Part shown: piece after piece, positions 41,238 to 49,417 of the stretch
Layout: every line of letters starts with the position of its first letter
How positions within the stretch are numbered: the stretch's first letter is position 1
Source: Actinoalloteichus fjordicus
GTDB lineage: Bacteria > Actinomycetota > Actinomycetes > Mycobacteriales > Pseudonocardiaceae
DNA length: 64,000 bases
Direction: 5' to 3'
Assembly (NCBI RefSeq): GCF_001941625.1
Contig: NZ_CP016076.1
Location: forward strand, 3,286,001-3,350,000
Notes under the pieces: model-generated
Seen by the model: only the letters and a program-made list of their open reading frames with translations
Database searches by the model: none
Told to the model about the DNA's origin: nothing
Made by a program: the position numbers and the translations under genes

Positions 41238-42059
41238 ATGATCATGTGGGAGCTGGTCGAGAGCTTTCCGACTCGGCACGGTGTCGTCCGTTGGACCTGC
41301 GCCGGCCGGGGCAGCCCGGTCGTCCTCCTGCACGGGACGCCGTTCTCCTCCCGCGTCTGGCACGACGTCGCGACCGGACTCGCCCGGCGGCACACCGTCT
41401 ATCTGTGGGACATGCCCGGCTACGGCCGCTCGGAGATGCGGGCGGGTCAGGACGTCTCGTTCGTCGCTCAGCAGGAGGTCTTCACCGATCTGCTCCGCGA
41501 GTGGGGACTCATCGAGCCTGCAGTGGTCGCTCATGACGTCGGCGGGACCGTCGCGTTGCGGGCCGCGCTGCTGAGCGGTGTCCGCTACGCGCGGCTGGCG
41601 CTCGTGGACGCGGTGAGCGTCCGCCCGTGGGGCAGTGACTTCTTTCGGCTGGTGCGGGAGAACGCCGAGGTCTTCGGGCAGCTGCCCGGGTCGCTGCACG
41701 AGGCACTGGTCCGCCGCTACCTGGTCTCGGCGGCTCACCGGGTCCTGCCTGCCGACCTGCTTGCCGAGCTGGCCCGGCCGTGGCTGGGAGCGGTGGGTCA
41801 GGACGCGTTCTACCGGCAGATCGCCCAGGCCGACGAACGGTTCACGCAGGAGATGGAGGACCGCTATCCCGAGTTGGACCTTCCGGTTCTCGTCGCCTGG
41901 GGGGCCGAGGACGCCTGGCTGCCTGTCGATCGCGCCCACACACTGGCCGGGGTGATCCCGAACGCCCGGCTGGAGATGATCGCGCAGGCGGGTCATCTCG
42001 TCCAGTTCGACGCGCCGGGGGCGCTCACGGCGCTGCTCGACGAGTTCCTGGCCGACTGA
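41238..42059 (+). CDS. Alpha/beta hydrolase with aspartate nucleophile
   Basis: A 273-residue hydrolase. The oxyanion region is VVLLHGTPFSSRVW. The nucleophile elbow is VVAHDVGGTVAL with Asp100 in place of Ser, as in epoxide hydrolases and haloalkane or fluoroacetate dehalogenases. The acid is in WGAEDAWLP and the His in AQAGHLVQFDAP. So dehalogenation or epoxide opening is more likely than ester hydrolysis. Start ATG 41238 after GAAAGG. Divergent from the CGNR regulator with shared operators. Confidence 0.9.
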   Translation: MIMWELVESFPTRHGVVRWTCAGRGSPVVLLHGTPFSSRVWHDVATGLARRHTVYLWDMPGYGRSEMRAGQDVSFVAQQEVFTDLLREWGLIEPAVVAHDVGGTVALRAALLSGVRYARLALVDAVSVRPWGSDFFRLVRENAEVFGQLPGSLHEALVRRYLVSAAHRVLPADLLAELARPWLGAVGQDAFYRQIAQADERFTQEMEDRYPELDLPVLVAWGAEDAWLPVDRAHTLAGVIPNARLEMIAQAGHLVQFDAPGALTALLDEFLAD

Positions 42060-42421
42060 TCACGATAGCGCTGGTCTCGGCCCCGGTCGGCGTCCGCCGC
42101 AGATCGCGGCGGCAGGTCTGGTGCGCAGGCGGTCGGTGGGTGTTCTCGGGGAGGGCGTGTGTCGGGCAGGCGGGTCTGCCGGGCTCGTTCGATCAGACCG
42201 GCGTGTCGGTGGTGACCGGTCGCGGACGGCCTCCGCCCCCCGGTAGGCGCGCGGAAGGCACGCGCGGGAGGTGATCGCCTGCGCAGGCTGAGTGCCCCCT
42301 GCGGCGCCGATGTCGATGCGCAGCATCGCTGGGATCGAGCCTGTGCCGGACAGGGGTGCGGAGAGCAACGGCCGGGGTGGTCTGGTCGGTCGGGCGGCGG
42401 GTGCCTGCGGTTCGGTGCCGG
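42060..42421. other. Convergent gap of about 360 bases
   Basis: Between the hydrolase and methyltransferase ends. No protein-like frame seen; no strong hairpin identified. Confidence 0.5.
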
Positions 42422-43174
42422 TCAGGTCGGCTTGCGGGCCTCGATCAGGAAGCGCTGCGCATGGGTGACGAAGGGGCCTGCGGTGCGCATGCGGGCGTGC
42501 AGTGCGGCGAGTGGGGCCCGGTAGGCCTCGATGGAGAAGTCCGGCACGGTCCAGATCACCTTGCGGAGGAAGTAGACGACCGCGCCGATGTCGTGGAACT
42601 CGGCTCGCAGGGCCGCCGAGCGCAGGTCGGTGACGGTGAGCCCGGTCTGCCGGACGATCTCGGCGGTCTGTTCCGGGTCGGGTCTGGTGCCCGGTGGGCG
42701 GGGTCCGGTGATGGCCTCGGCGAGTTCGATCATGCTGCCGGGGCCGATGCCCTGGGAGAGCAGGGTGCCACCGGGTCGGAGTACCCGTGCCGCCTCCGAC
42801 CAGGGGGGTGCGACGGGGTGGCGGCTGATCACCAGGTCGAAGGTGTGGTCGTCGAAGGGCAGCCGGGTGGGGTCGCCGTCGACGACGGTGATGCCTGCCG
42901 GTTCGAGTCTGCGGCGGGCGAGGGCGAGGTTGGGCGGCCAGTACTCGGTGGCGCAGGTCGTCGGGGGAAGTCCGGGTATCCCTGCGAGGACCTCGCCGCC
43001 GCCGGTCTCCAGATCGAGCAGGGCGGTGGCGTGCTGCACGCGTTCGGCGACGAGTCGGGTGTATCCCCACGGGGCGCGTTCCTCGGTCGCGCGGCCGGTG
43101 AGCCAGGAGAAGCCCCAGCCGTCGACGTCGGCGGCGTCGGCCTCGGCGAGGAGCCCCTCGAAGGTCCGTGTCAT
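42422..43174 (-). CDS. Class I SAM-dependent methyltransferase
   Basis: A 250-residue methyltransferase: the motif I region is atypical, LLDLETGGGEVLAGIPG, followed by TEYWPPNLALARRRL, VVDGDPTRLPFDDHTFDLVISRH and VLRPGGTLLSQGIGPGS, the usual motifs II-IV. These fit Methyltransf_11 enzymes related to RlmA or UbiE, acting on an unknown substrate. ATG 43174 begins MTRTFEGLLAEAD. Confidence 0.87.
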   Translation of the reverse strand: MTRTFEGLLAEADAADVDGWGFSWLTGRATEERAPWGYTRLVAERVQHATALLDLETGGGEVLAGIPGLPPTTCATEYWPPNLALARRRLEPAGITVVDGDPTRLPFDDHTFDLVISRHPVAPPWSEAARVLRPGGTLLSQGIGPGSMIELAEAITGPRPPGTRPDPEQTAEIVRQTGLTVTDLRSAALRAEFHDIGAVVYFLRKVIWTVPDFSIEAYRAPLAALHARMRTAGPFVTHAQRFLIEARKPT

Positions 43175-43565
43175 GACCGGGAGCGTGCCGGCCGGCGCGT
43201 CCGGCAGGCCAGCGGATTTCTCGGCGGCGTCGCCGGGGTCCTGTCTGGTGGGGGTCCTGCGGAGGCAGGCGCGGGGGAGGGGGCGGGCCGTTCGTCGTGC
43301 TCGGTGAGGCTCCTCGGGCGTGCGGGGCAGGGGCGCGGTGGTTGGTCACGGTGTCCGGCTGTGTCGGTGGGGCGGCGTCCCCGGTGTTCGTGCTGATCTT
43401 CGCCGTGCGTGGTGGGCTGTCGCCGTCGGCGGGTGTTCTCCTCGGTGCGCGGCGGTGGTCGTCGCGGAGCCTGCGCGGCGGTGTCTTCGGCTGGTTCACG
43501 GGATGACCGTCGGGGGTGGTGCTGTTATGGTGGCGCTCGCGTGATCGGGAACAAGGGAGACCGAC
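43175..43565. other. Gap ahead of the ABC-F leader
   Basis: About 390 bases without a protein-like frame; holds the promoter of the ABC-F unit somewhere before 43550. I cannot place it with confidence. Confidence 0.4.
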
Positions 43566-43595
43566 GTGGTGAGTGACGACGACATCTCCGGGTGA
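43566..43595 (+). CDS. Possible leader peptide upstream of the ABC-F gene
   Basis: A nine-codon frame VVSDDDISG with a stop begins at a GTG preceded by AAGGGAG seven bases upstream, a better ribosome site than many full genes here. The 130 bases following contain self-complementary segments (GGCAG at 43617-43621 region with CTGCC shortly after) before the ABC-F start. The layout resembles attenuator leaders of antibiotic-responsive ABC-F genes. No experimental support. Confidence 0.4.
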   Translation: MVSDDDISG

Positions 43596-43724
43596 TACCG
43601 GAAGTGATCGGCCGTAGGCAGGTGCGCAGGTGCGCTGCCCGCCGCTGCCGTGTCGTCGTCACGTGAACCCCGTTCTCCGCCGGGCGGCTTCGGTGCGCCC
43701 GCCGTCACCTTTGAGGGCTCTGCC

Positions 43725-45362
43725 ATGTCCGATGCGTTCATCATCTGTTCGAATCTCTCTTTCTCCTGGCCCGACGACACCCCGGTGTTTCAGGATCTGT
43801 CCTTCACCGTGGGCGGGGGCCGCACGGGTCTCGTCGCGCCCAACGGTGCGGGCAAGACCACGCTGCTCCGGCTGATCGCGGGGGAGTGCACGCCCACCGG
43901 TGGGACGGTGTCGGTCGACGGGGTGCTGGGGTACCTCCCGCAGAACCTGCCCTTGGCCGGTGATCTGACGGTGGCCGATGTGCTGGGAATCGCGCCGCTG
44001 ATCAGGGCGTTGGCGGCCATCGAGGCGGGTGATGTCGACGAGGCGCACTTCACCACGATCGGCGCCGAGTGGGACGTCGAGGAGCGCACCCGTGCTCAAC
44101 TGGGCAGGCTGGGTCTAGGGGAGCTGCCTTTCACCCGGCGTCTCGACACGCTCAGCGGGGGGCAGATCGTCTCCCTCGGGTTGGCCGCGCAACTACTGAA
44201 GCGGCCGGATGTGCTGCTGCTGGACGAGCCGACGAACAATCTCGATCTCGACGCCCGCCGGGCGCTCTACGCCGTTCTGGAGGAGTGGACCGGCTGCCTG
44301 CTGCTGGTCAGTCACGATCGGGCGTTGCTGGACCGGATGGACCGCATCGCGGAGCTGGATCGCGGCGAGGTCCGTTTCTACGGCGGGAATCACACGGAGT
44401 ACGAGGCGGCGGTGCGGGCTGCGCGGGAGGTCGCGGAGAAGAACGTGCGCAACGCGGAGCAGGAGGTGCGGCGGGAGAAGCGGGAGATGCAGCAGGCGCG
44501 GGAGCGGGCCGCGCGTCGCGCGGGCAACGCCGCCCGCACTCTCAAGAGCGCCGGTCTGCCGAGGATCGTCGCCGGGGCGATGAAACGGGGGGCGCAGGAG
44601 TCGGCGGGTCGGGCGAACGAGATGCATGCCGCGCGGGTCAGTGAGGCCAAGGCGCGACTGGACGAGGCGGGTCGCGCCGTGCGGGACGAGCAGACGATCG
44701 CGTTGGAGCTGCCGGGCACCCACGTGCCTGCCGGGCGCACGGTGTTCTCCGGTGAACGGCTGCAGGCCGCCTTCGGGACTCGGCCGTTGTTCGCGGGTTC
44801 GGGTGTCGACCTGACGATCCGGGGACCGGAGCGGATCGCGCTGGTCGGGGCCAACGGTGCAGGCAAGTCGACACTGCTGCGGATGATCAACGGTGATGTG
44901 GACTCGTCGGGCGGCGTGATCGCCAGGGCGGACGGCCGGATCGCCTACCTGTCGCAACGGCTGGACCTGTTGGACTCGACCCGCACCGTGGTGGAGAACC
45001 TGGCTGCCGCGGCGCCCGCGATGACGGCGGGGCAGCGATTGACCCTGTTGGCCCGTTTCCTGTTCCGAGGCGACCGGGTTCACCTTCCGGTCGGGGTGCT
45101 CTCCGGTGGTGAGCTGCTGCGGGCGACGTTGTGCTGTGTGCTGTGCGCCGAACCGGCGCCGCAGCTGCTGTTGTTGGACGAGCCGACGAACAATCTCGAT
45201 CTGGTCAGTGTGGCGCGGTTGGAGAGTGCGCTCGGCGCCTATGAGGGGGCGTTCGTGGTGGTCAGTCACGACGAGCGGTTCCTCGCGGAGATCGGGGTGA
45301 ACCGGTGGCTGCGGCTGTCGGACGGGACGCTGCGGGATGCGGAGGGTCCCGACGGCGGCTGA
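43725..45362 (+). CDS. ABC-F family ATPase, possible ribosome-protection protein
   Basis: A 545-residue twin ABC ATPase without membrane segments. First cassette APNGAGKTT, LSGGQ, LLLDEPTNNLD. A charged, Arg/Glu-rich linker of about 85 residues spans roughly 240-325, including EVRREKREMQQARERAARRA and AGAMKRGAQESAGRANE. Second cassette GANGAGKST, LSGGE, LLLDEPTNNLD. The linker reaches the ribosomal P site in antibiotic-resistance ABC-F proteins. The ATG at 43725 follows GAGGG. A leader frame upstream supports, but does not prove, drug-inducible control. Confidence 0.9.
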   Translation: MSDAFIICSNLSFSWPDDTPVFQDLSFTVGGGRTGLVAPNGAGKTTLLRLIAGECTPTGGTVSVDGVLGYLPQNLPLAGDLTVADVLGIAPLIRALAAIEAGDVDEAHFTTIGAEWDVEERTRAQLGRLGLGELPFTRRLDTLSGGQIVSLGLAAQLLKRPDVLLLDEPTNNLDLDARRALYAVLEEWTGCLLLVSHDRALLDRMDRIAELDRGEVRFYGGNHTEYEAAVRAAREVAEKNVRNAEQEVRREKREMQQARERAARRAGNAARTLKSAGLPRIVAGAMKRGAQESAGRANEMHAARVSEAKARLDEAGRAVRDEQTIALELPGTHVPAGRTVFSGERLQAAFGTRPLFAGSGVDLTIRGPERIALVGANGAGKSTLLRMINGDVDSSGGVIARADGRIAYLSQRLDLLDSTRTVVENLAAAAPAMTAGQRLTLLARFLFRGDRVHLPVGVLSGGELLRATLCCVLCAEPAPQLLLLDEPTNNLDLVSVARLESALGAYEGAFVVVSHDERFLAEIGVNRWLRLSDGTLRDAEGPDGG

Positions 45363-45572
45363 GGCTCTTGAGCGGGTCGGTGGCGCGCAGCGTCGGCGGG
45401 CGGAGATCGAGGGCGGCTGGTCGTCTCCGCCAAGGGGCACGACGGGCGAGGGCGGTGCCCCGCCGCCGGTGCGCGCCTGCCGGGTCGGCGTCGGCCGGTG
45501 TCGGAGGCGTCGTCGGGGTCCGGCAGGATCGGCGGCGGACGTCGACGCTGGTCACGAGGGAAGCGGTGGGAC

Positions 45573-46205
45573 ATGCTCACGGGGTATCGGACGATCGCCC
45601 GGAACGGTGAGCACGAGATCGAGATCCGCCGTTCCCGATTCCGCTGCCTGCTGAGCAGGGTCGACGACGAGGACGCGGCCCGGGCGGTGATCGCCGCGCG
45701 CCGTAAGGAGCACTGGAACGCCACGCATAACTGCACGGCCTACGTGCTCGGCGCCGCCTCGGACAAGCAGAAGTCCAGTGATGACGGTGAGCCCGCAGGC
45801 ACGGCGGGGGTGCCGATGCTGGAGGTGTTGCGGCGACGTGAGCTCAGTGACGTGGTCGCCGTGGTGACGCGGTGGTTCGGCGGGGTGCAGCTCGGCGCAG
45901 GCGGTCTGATCCGCGCTTACGGTCAGGCGGTCGCCGAGACGATCGATCTGTTCGGCACGGTGGAGTTGCGTCCGTGCAGGCTGGTGACGGTGGCGGTGGA
46001 CTTCCCGCAGGCCGGGCGGATCGAGCACGCGCTGCGGGACTCGGCGTATCCGGTGCTGGCCGCCGACTACACCGACCGGGCACGGTTCGAGGTGGCGGTG
46101 GCCGAGGAGGCGTTGCCGGAGTTCACCGAGTGGGCGGTGACGATCAGCAACGGCGCGGCCGAGCTGGTGCACGGCGAGCTGACCTACGTGGAGGGCAGGC
46201 AGTAG
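45573..46205 (+). CDS. IMPACT/YigZ family protein
   Basis: A 210-residue protein: HEIEIRRSRFRCLLSRVDDEDAARAVI, then KEHWNATHNCTAYVLG, the signature SDDGEPAGTAGVPMLEVL and VVTRWFGGVQLGAGGLIRAYG. The C terminus is the DUF1949 ferredoxin-like domain. Bacterial YigZ function is uncertain; eukaryotic IMPACT modulates translation control. The ATG at 45573 gives the family start MLTGYRTIAR. The frame is G-rich at third positions, unlike the next gene. Confidence 0.9.
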   Translation: MLTGYRTIARNGEHEIEIRRSRFRCLLSRVDDEDAARAVIAARRKEHWNATHNCTAYVLGAASDKQKSSDDGEPAGTAGVPMLEVLRRRELSDVVAVVTRWFGGVQLGAGGLIRAYGQAVAETIDLFGTVELRPCRLVTVAVDFPQAGRIEHALRDSAYPVLAADYTDRARFEVAVAEEALPEFTEWAVTISNGAAELVHGELTYVEGRQ

Positions 46206-46541
46206 GCGCGGGATGACTCGCCCACCCGCGTCGACCCGTACCGCCCGGGGGCGCTCCCGGAGGAGGGCGGTCGGCCGACTGAACTCGGAGACGATCTCGT
46301 CCTTCCCGGACCGGACCGGACCGGACCGGCGGGGCGTCGTCTCGTGTCGTCTCGGCGGGGTGCCTGCCGTGTCCGCGTCCGTTCCGGTGGCGGCAGGCGA
46401 TCGACACGCCAGGTTCGTCCGAAGGAGATCGCCGCGTCGTGTCGAAGTGGCGGTGTGGCGTTCGACGAGTAGGCAGGAGACACGTTCGACGCGAGACCCG
46501 AATCGTCGGACGGCCGAATGGACGGACCGGGAGAACACGCG
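46206..46541. repeat. Spacer with CCGGA pentamer repeat and strand-bias switch
   Basis: The pentamer CCGGA repeats four times plus four bases at 46306-46329. No gene seen. The plus strand is G-rich in genes of either orientation to the left and C-rich in genes of either orientation to the right, so the switch lies in or near this gap. Confidence 0.65.
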
Positions 46542-47177
46542 ATGAGAAGACTGACGGTGACCATGTTCCTGTCGTTGGACGGGGTCGTGCAGGGGCCGGG
46601 AGGTCCTGACGAGGACCGCGACGGCGGCTTCGAGCACGGCGGCTGGACCGTGCCCTACGGCGACGCCGACCTGATGGCCCTGGTGACGGGCTGGTTCGGC
46701 CGGGCAAGCGGATTCCTGTTGGGACGGCGAACCTACGACATCTTCGCGGCGTACTGGCCGCTGGTCACCGATGAGGAAGACCCGATCGCCACCCGGCTGA
46801 ACAGGCTGCCCAAACACGTCGTCTCCCACCGCATGACCACGCCGCAGTGGCAGCACTCCACAGTGATCGGCGGCGACGTCGCCGAACAGGTCGCGCGACT
46901 CAAGGAAGACGATCCGGACGGTGCAGGCGGGGAGTTGCAGATCCACGGCAGCGGCGGTCTCGTGCAGAGCCTGATGGTCCACAACCTGGTGGACGAGTAT
47001 CGGCTGCTGATCTACCCCGTCATCCTGGGCACCGGGCGGCGTCTGTTCGTCGAGGGGAGTCCGCCCACGGCGCTGCGGCTGGTCGACTCCACGATCACCG
47101 GCGCGGGCGTCGCCGTGCACACCTACCAGCCCGCCGGGCGTCCCACCTACGGCACCTATGCCCTGGAGGACTCCTGA
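46542..47177 (+). CDS. Dihydrofolate reductase family protein (RibD C-terminal-like)
   Basis: A 211-residue protein of the YyaP/YwjB type: RRLTVTMFLSLDGVVQGPGG start, GWFGRASGFLLGRRTYDIFA, then HGSGGLVQSLMVHNLVDEYRLLIYPVILGTGRRLF. It has the DHFR fold but is usually not a true folate enzyme; substrate unknown. The ATG follows GGGAGAAC. Confidence 0.9.
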   Translation: MRRLTVTMFLSLDGVVQGPGGPDEDRDGGFEHGGWTVPYGDADLMALVTGWFGRASGFLLGRRTYDIFAAYWPLVTDEEDPIATRLNRLPKHVVSHRMTTPQWQHSTVIGGDVAEQVARLKEDDPDGAGGELQIHGSGGLVQSLMVHNLVDEYRLLIYPVILGTGRRLFVEGSPPTALRLVDSTITGAGVAVHTYQPAGRPTYGTYALEDS

Positions 47178-47449
47178 TCGCCGGCCCCGCTCCCTGCCAG
47201 GCCTCGGCGGGCGACGGCGGACGTGTCGTGTAGGTCGCAGACCTGGGCGCCCGCCCGCTCGGCGTCTCCGGCCGGGTCGGGGACGCACGGCGGGGCACTC
47301 CGACCGTGGTCCGGCGTGCCCCGCCCTCGCCCACGGCCATCCCGCCGAACCCGGCGTGCGGCGGGGCCGTGGAGGTGCCCTCAGTCGTCGGAGGTCGGTC
47401 GTGTCGGCGCCGAGGACTCGCCGGGTACGGTGGGCGGCAGAGCACGGGA

Positions 47450-48575
47450 GCCGTCCCCGCACCCGACGTCTCCTCGGCGGCAGGCGCTGTCCCCGTCGCG
47501 GCGACCTCCCGGACCACCGTAGGTCGTCGACCCGGCAGCAGGCGGCTGATCAGCGGGAACAGCAGGATCACCGCGATGATGACGTAGATCGTCACCGCGA
47601 TCGGCGAGGACACCAGGCCCGTCGGGTCGCCGTCACTGATCTGCAGGGCTCGCCGCAGTTCGCGTTCGGCCGACGGGCCGAGGATCACCCCGGTGATCGC
47701 GGGGAGCACCGGAAGCCCGAACCGGCGCATCGCGAAGCCGAGCAGACCGATCACGAACAACAACAGCAGGTCCAGCACCTCCCCGCCCACCGCGTAGGCG
47801 CCGACGCTGGCGAAGAACAGGATGCCCGCGTACAGGTAGGGCCGGGGGACCTGCAACAGCTTCGCCCACAACGGCGCCAGCGGAAGGTTCAACGCCAGCA
47901 GCAGCACCGAGCCGATGAACATGCTGGCGATGAGCGTCCACACCAGCCCCGCCCCCCGCTCGAACAGCAGCGGACCGGGCTGGATGCCGTACTGCTGGAA
48001 CGCCGCGAGCATCACGGCCGCCACCGCCGTGGTCGGCAGTCCCAACGTCAACATCGACACCATCGTGCCCGCGGCCGAGGCGCTGGCGGTGGCCTCCGGA
48101 CCGGCAGTCCCTCGACCGCGCCGTGGCCGAACTCGTCCTGGTTCTTGGAGAGCCGTTTCTCGGTGACATAGGACAGCACCGTCGTCATGTCCGCGCCGCC
48201 CGCCGGGATTGCGCCGAACGGGAACCCGATGAACGGTCCACGCAGCCACGGCTTCCACGACCGACGCAGCTCGGCCCTGCCCAGCCACGGCCTGCCCACC
48301 GGGATCGGCCGGCCCGGGGTGTGTCGCAGATGCGCGGCCACCCACAACGACTCGCCGATGGCGAACGGGCCCACCGCGACCAGCACGATGTCGATGCCGT
48401 CGGCCAGGTGCAGCGACCCCAAGGTGAGGCGTTGCTGACCGGTCATCTGGTCCAGCCCGACCAACCCGATCGTCAAGCCGATGAGCAGCGAGGACAACCC
48501 GCGAGTCCGTGACTTGCCCAGCAGGGCGGTGGTGGCGTGGCCACGAACGCCAGCACCATCAACGCGGAGTAGTCC
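47450..48575 (-). pseudogene. tctA: Truncated and frameshifted TctA tripartite tricarboxylate transporter permease
   Basis: The minus strand encodes TctA sequence in pieces. DYSALMVLAFVAT in one frame is followed, after a five-base insertion near 48535, by TTALLGKSRTRGLSSLLIGL, GPFIGFPFGAIPAGGADMTT and KNQDEFGHGAVEGLP. Another shift near 48100 leads to AGPEATASASAAGTMVSMLT, QYGIQPGPLLFERGAGLVWT to LFPLISRLLPGRR. The N-terminal third is missing and no TctB or TctC is nearby. Certainly non-functional. The C-terminal end is unclear. Confidence 0.85.
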
Positions 48576-48579
48576 GGAG

Positions 48580-49126
48580 CACCGCACGAACCCTGCGCCC
48601 CGACCTCGTCCTGCTCGACGTCTACCTGCCCGACATCCACGGCCGCACCGTCCTGCGTGAACTACGCACCCAGGACACGACCGACGGCACCGTCGCCGAG
48701 ACCATCGTGGTCACCGCCGCTCAGGACGTCGAGACGGTACGCGGAGCCGTGCACGGCGGCGAACGCCTGGAATCCTTCGCCTCGATGCACCGCAGGCTCG
48801 CCGCCTTCCCCGACGAACGGGAGGTGACCCAGCGCCAGGTGGACGAGGTGTTCGGCGCCCGCCCCCGCAGCACCGACACCTCACCCAAGGGAGTGGCCGC
48901 CGAGACCGCGTCGGTGGTCGCCGACACGCTGCGCACCGCCACCCGCGCGGGACTCGGCCTGTCGGCCACCGAGTGCGCGGAACAGACGGAACTGTCCAGA
49001 GCCAGTGCCCGCCGCTACCTGGAGTACTTCGTCGACGCCGGTCGCGCCGAGGTCCGACTCCGTTACGGCAGCACCGGCCGCCCCGAATGGCGCTTCCGCT
49101 GGGCAGAGGGCGGCAGTCGACCCTGA
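48580..49126 (+). pseudogene. Response-regulator remnant of the CitB/DctR type
   Basis: Begins inside the receiver domain with ARTLRPDLVLLDVYLPD, the phosphorylated Asp strand, then RTVLRELRTQDTTD and VVTAAQDVETVRGAVHGG. The stretch that should hold the conserved Lys (LVKPF) is missing; the text jumps to ERLESFASMHRRLA. The C-terminal helix-turn-helix region is intact: LSATECAEQTELSRASARRY. Loss of both the N-terminal receiver part and the Lys strand makes it inactive. It abuts the tctA remnant within about 10 bases. Confidence 0.8.
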
Positions 49127-49152
49127 TGCGACCGCGACCGGCTGGCCACCCG

Positions 49153-49221
49153 AGCACCTGCGGTGCCCGCCACACGATGCGCTCCTACCGCAGCCGCCAC
49201 TCGGACACACCCCGCGACTGA
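49153..49221 (+). pseudogene. Copied 3' end of the CGNR regulator gene
   Basis: 23 codons read STCGARHTMRSYRSRHSDTP then RD and a stop. The CGNR gene ends STCGARHKMRSYRSRHPDTP then HD. About 64 of 69 bases agree and similarity continues beyond the stop, so DNA, not only protein, was copied. A small tandem duplication of CCCGCGACTGA follows. Confidence 0.75.
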
Positions 49222-49417
49222 CCCCGCGACTGACCCCGCGAACCTGCCGCCCACGACACCCCCACCGCAGCTGATCACCGCTCGACCCGACCCGGTCCGC
49301 CCACCCGCCGACACCGACATGTCACCCGTCGACGGACGGCGCCTGCCGCCCGCAGTTTCGATCAACGCAGCAGGCTCTCGGCGGCCCCGCACCCCGCGAA
49401 CAGTCGAGGACCGCTGC

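Noticed and set aside
46206-46541. dif site at the strand-bias switch
   Set aside because: I looked for a dif-like 28-mer with ACATTATGT-type arms here and elsewhere in the window and saw none.
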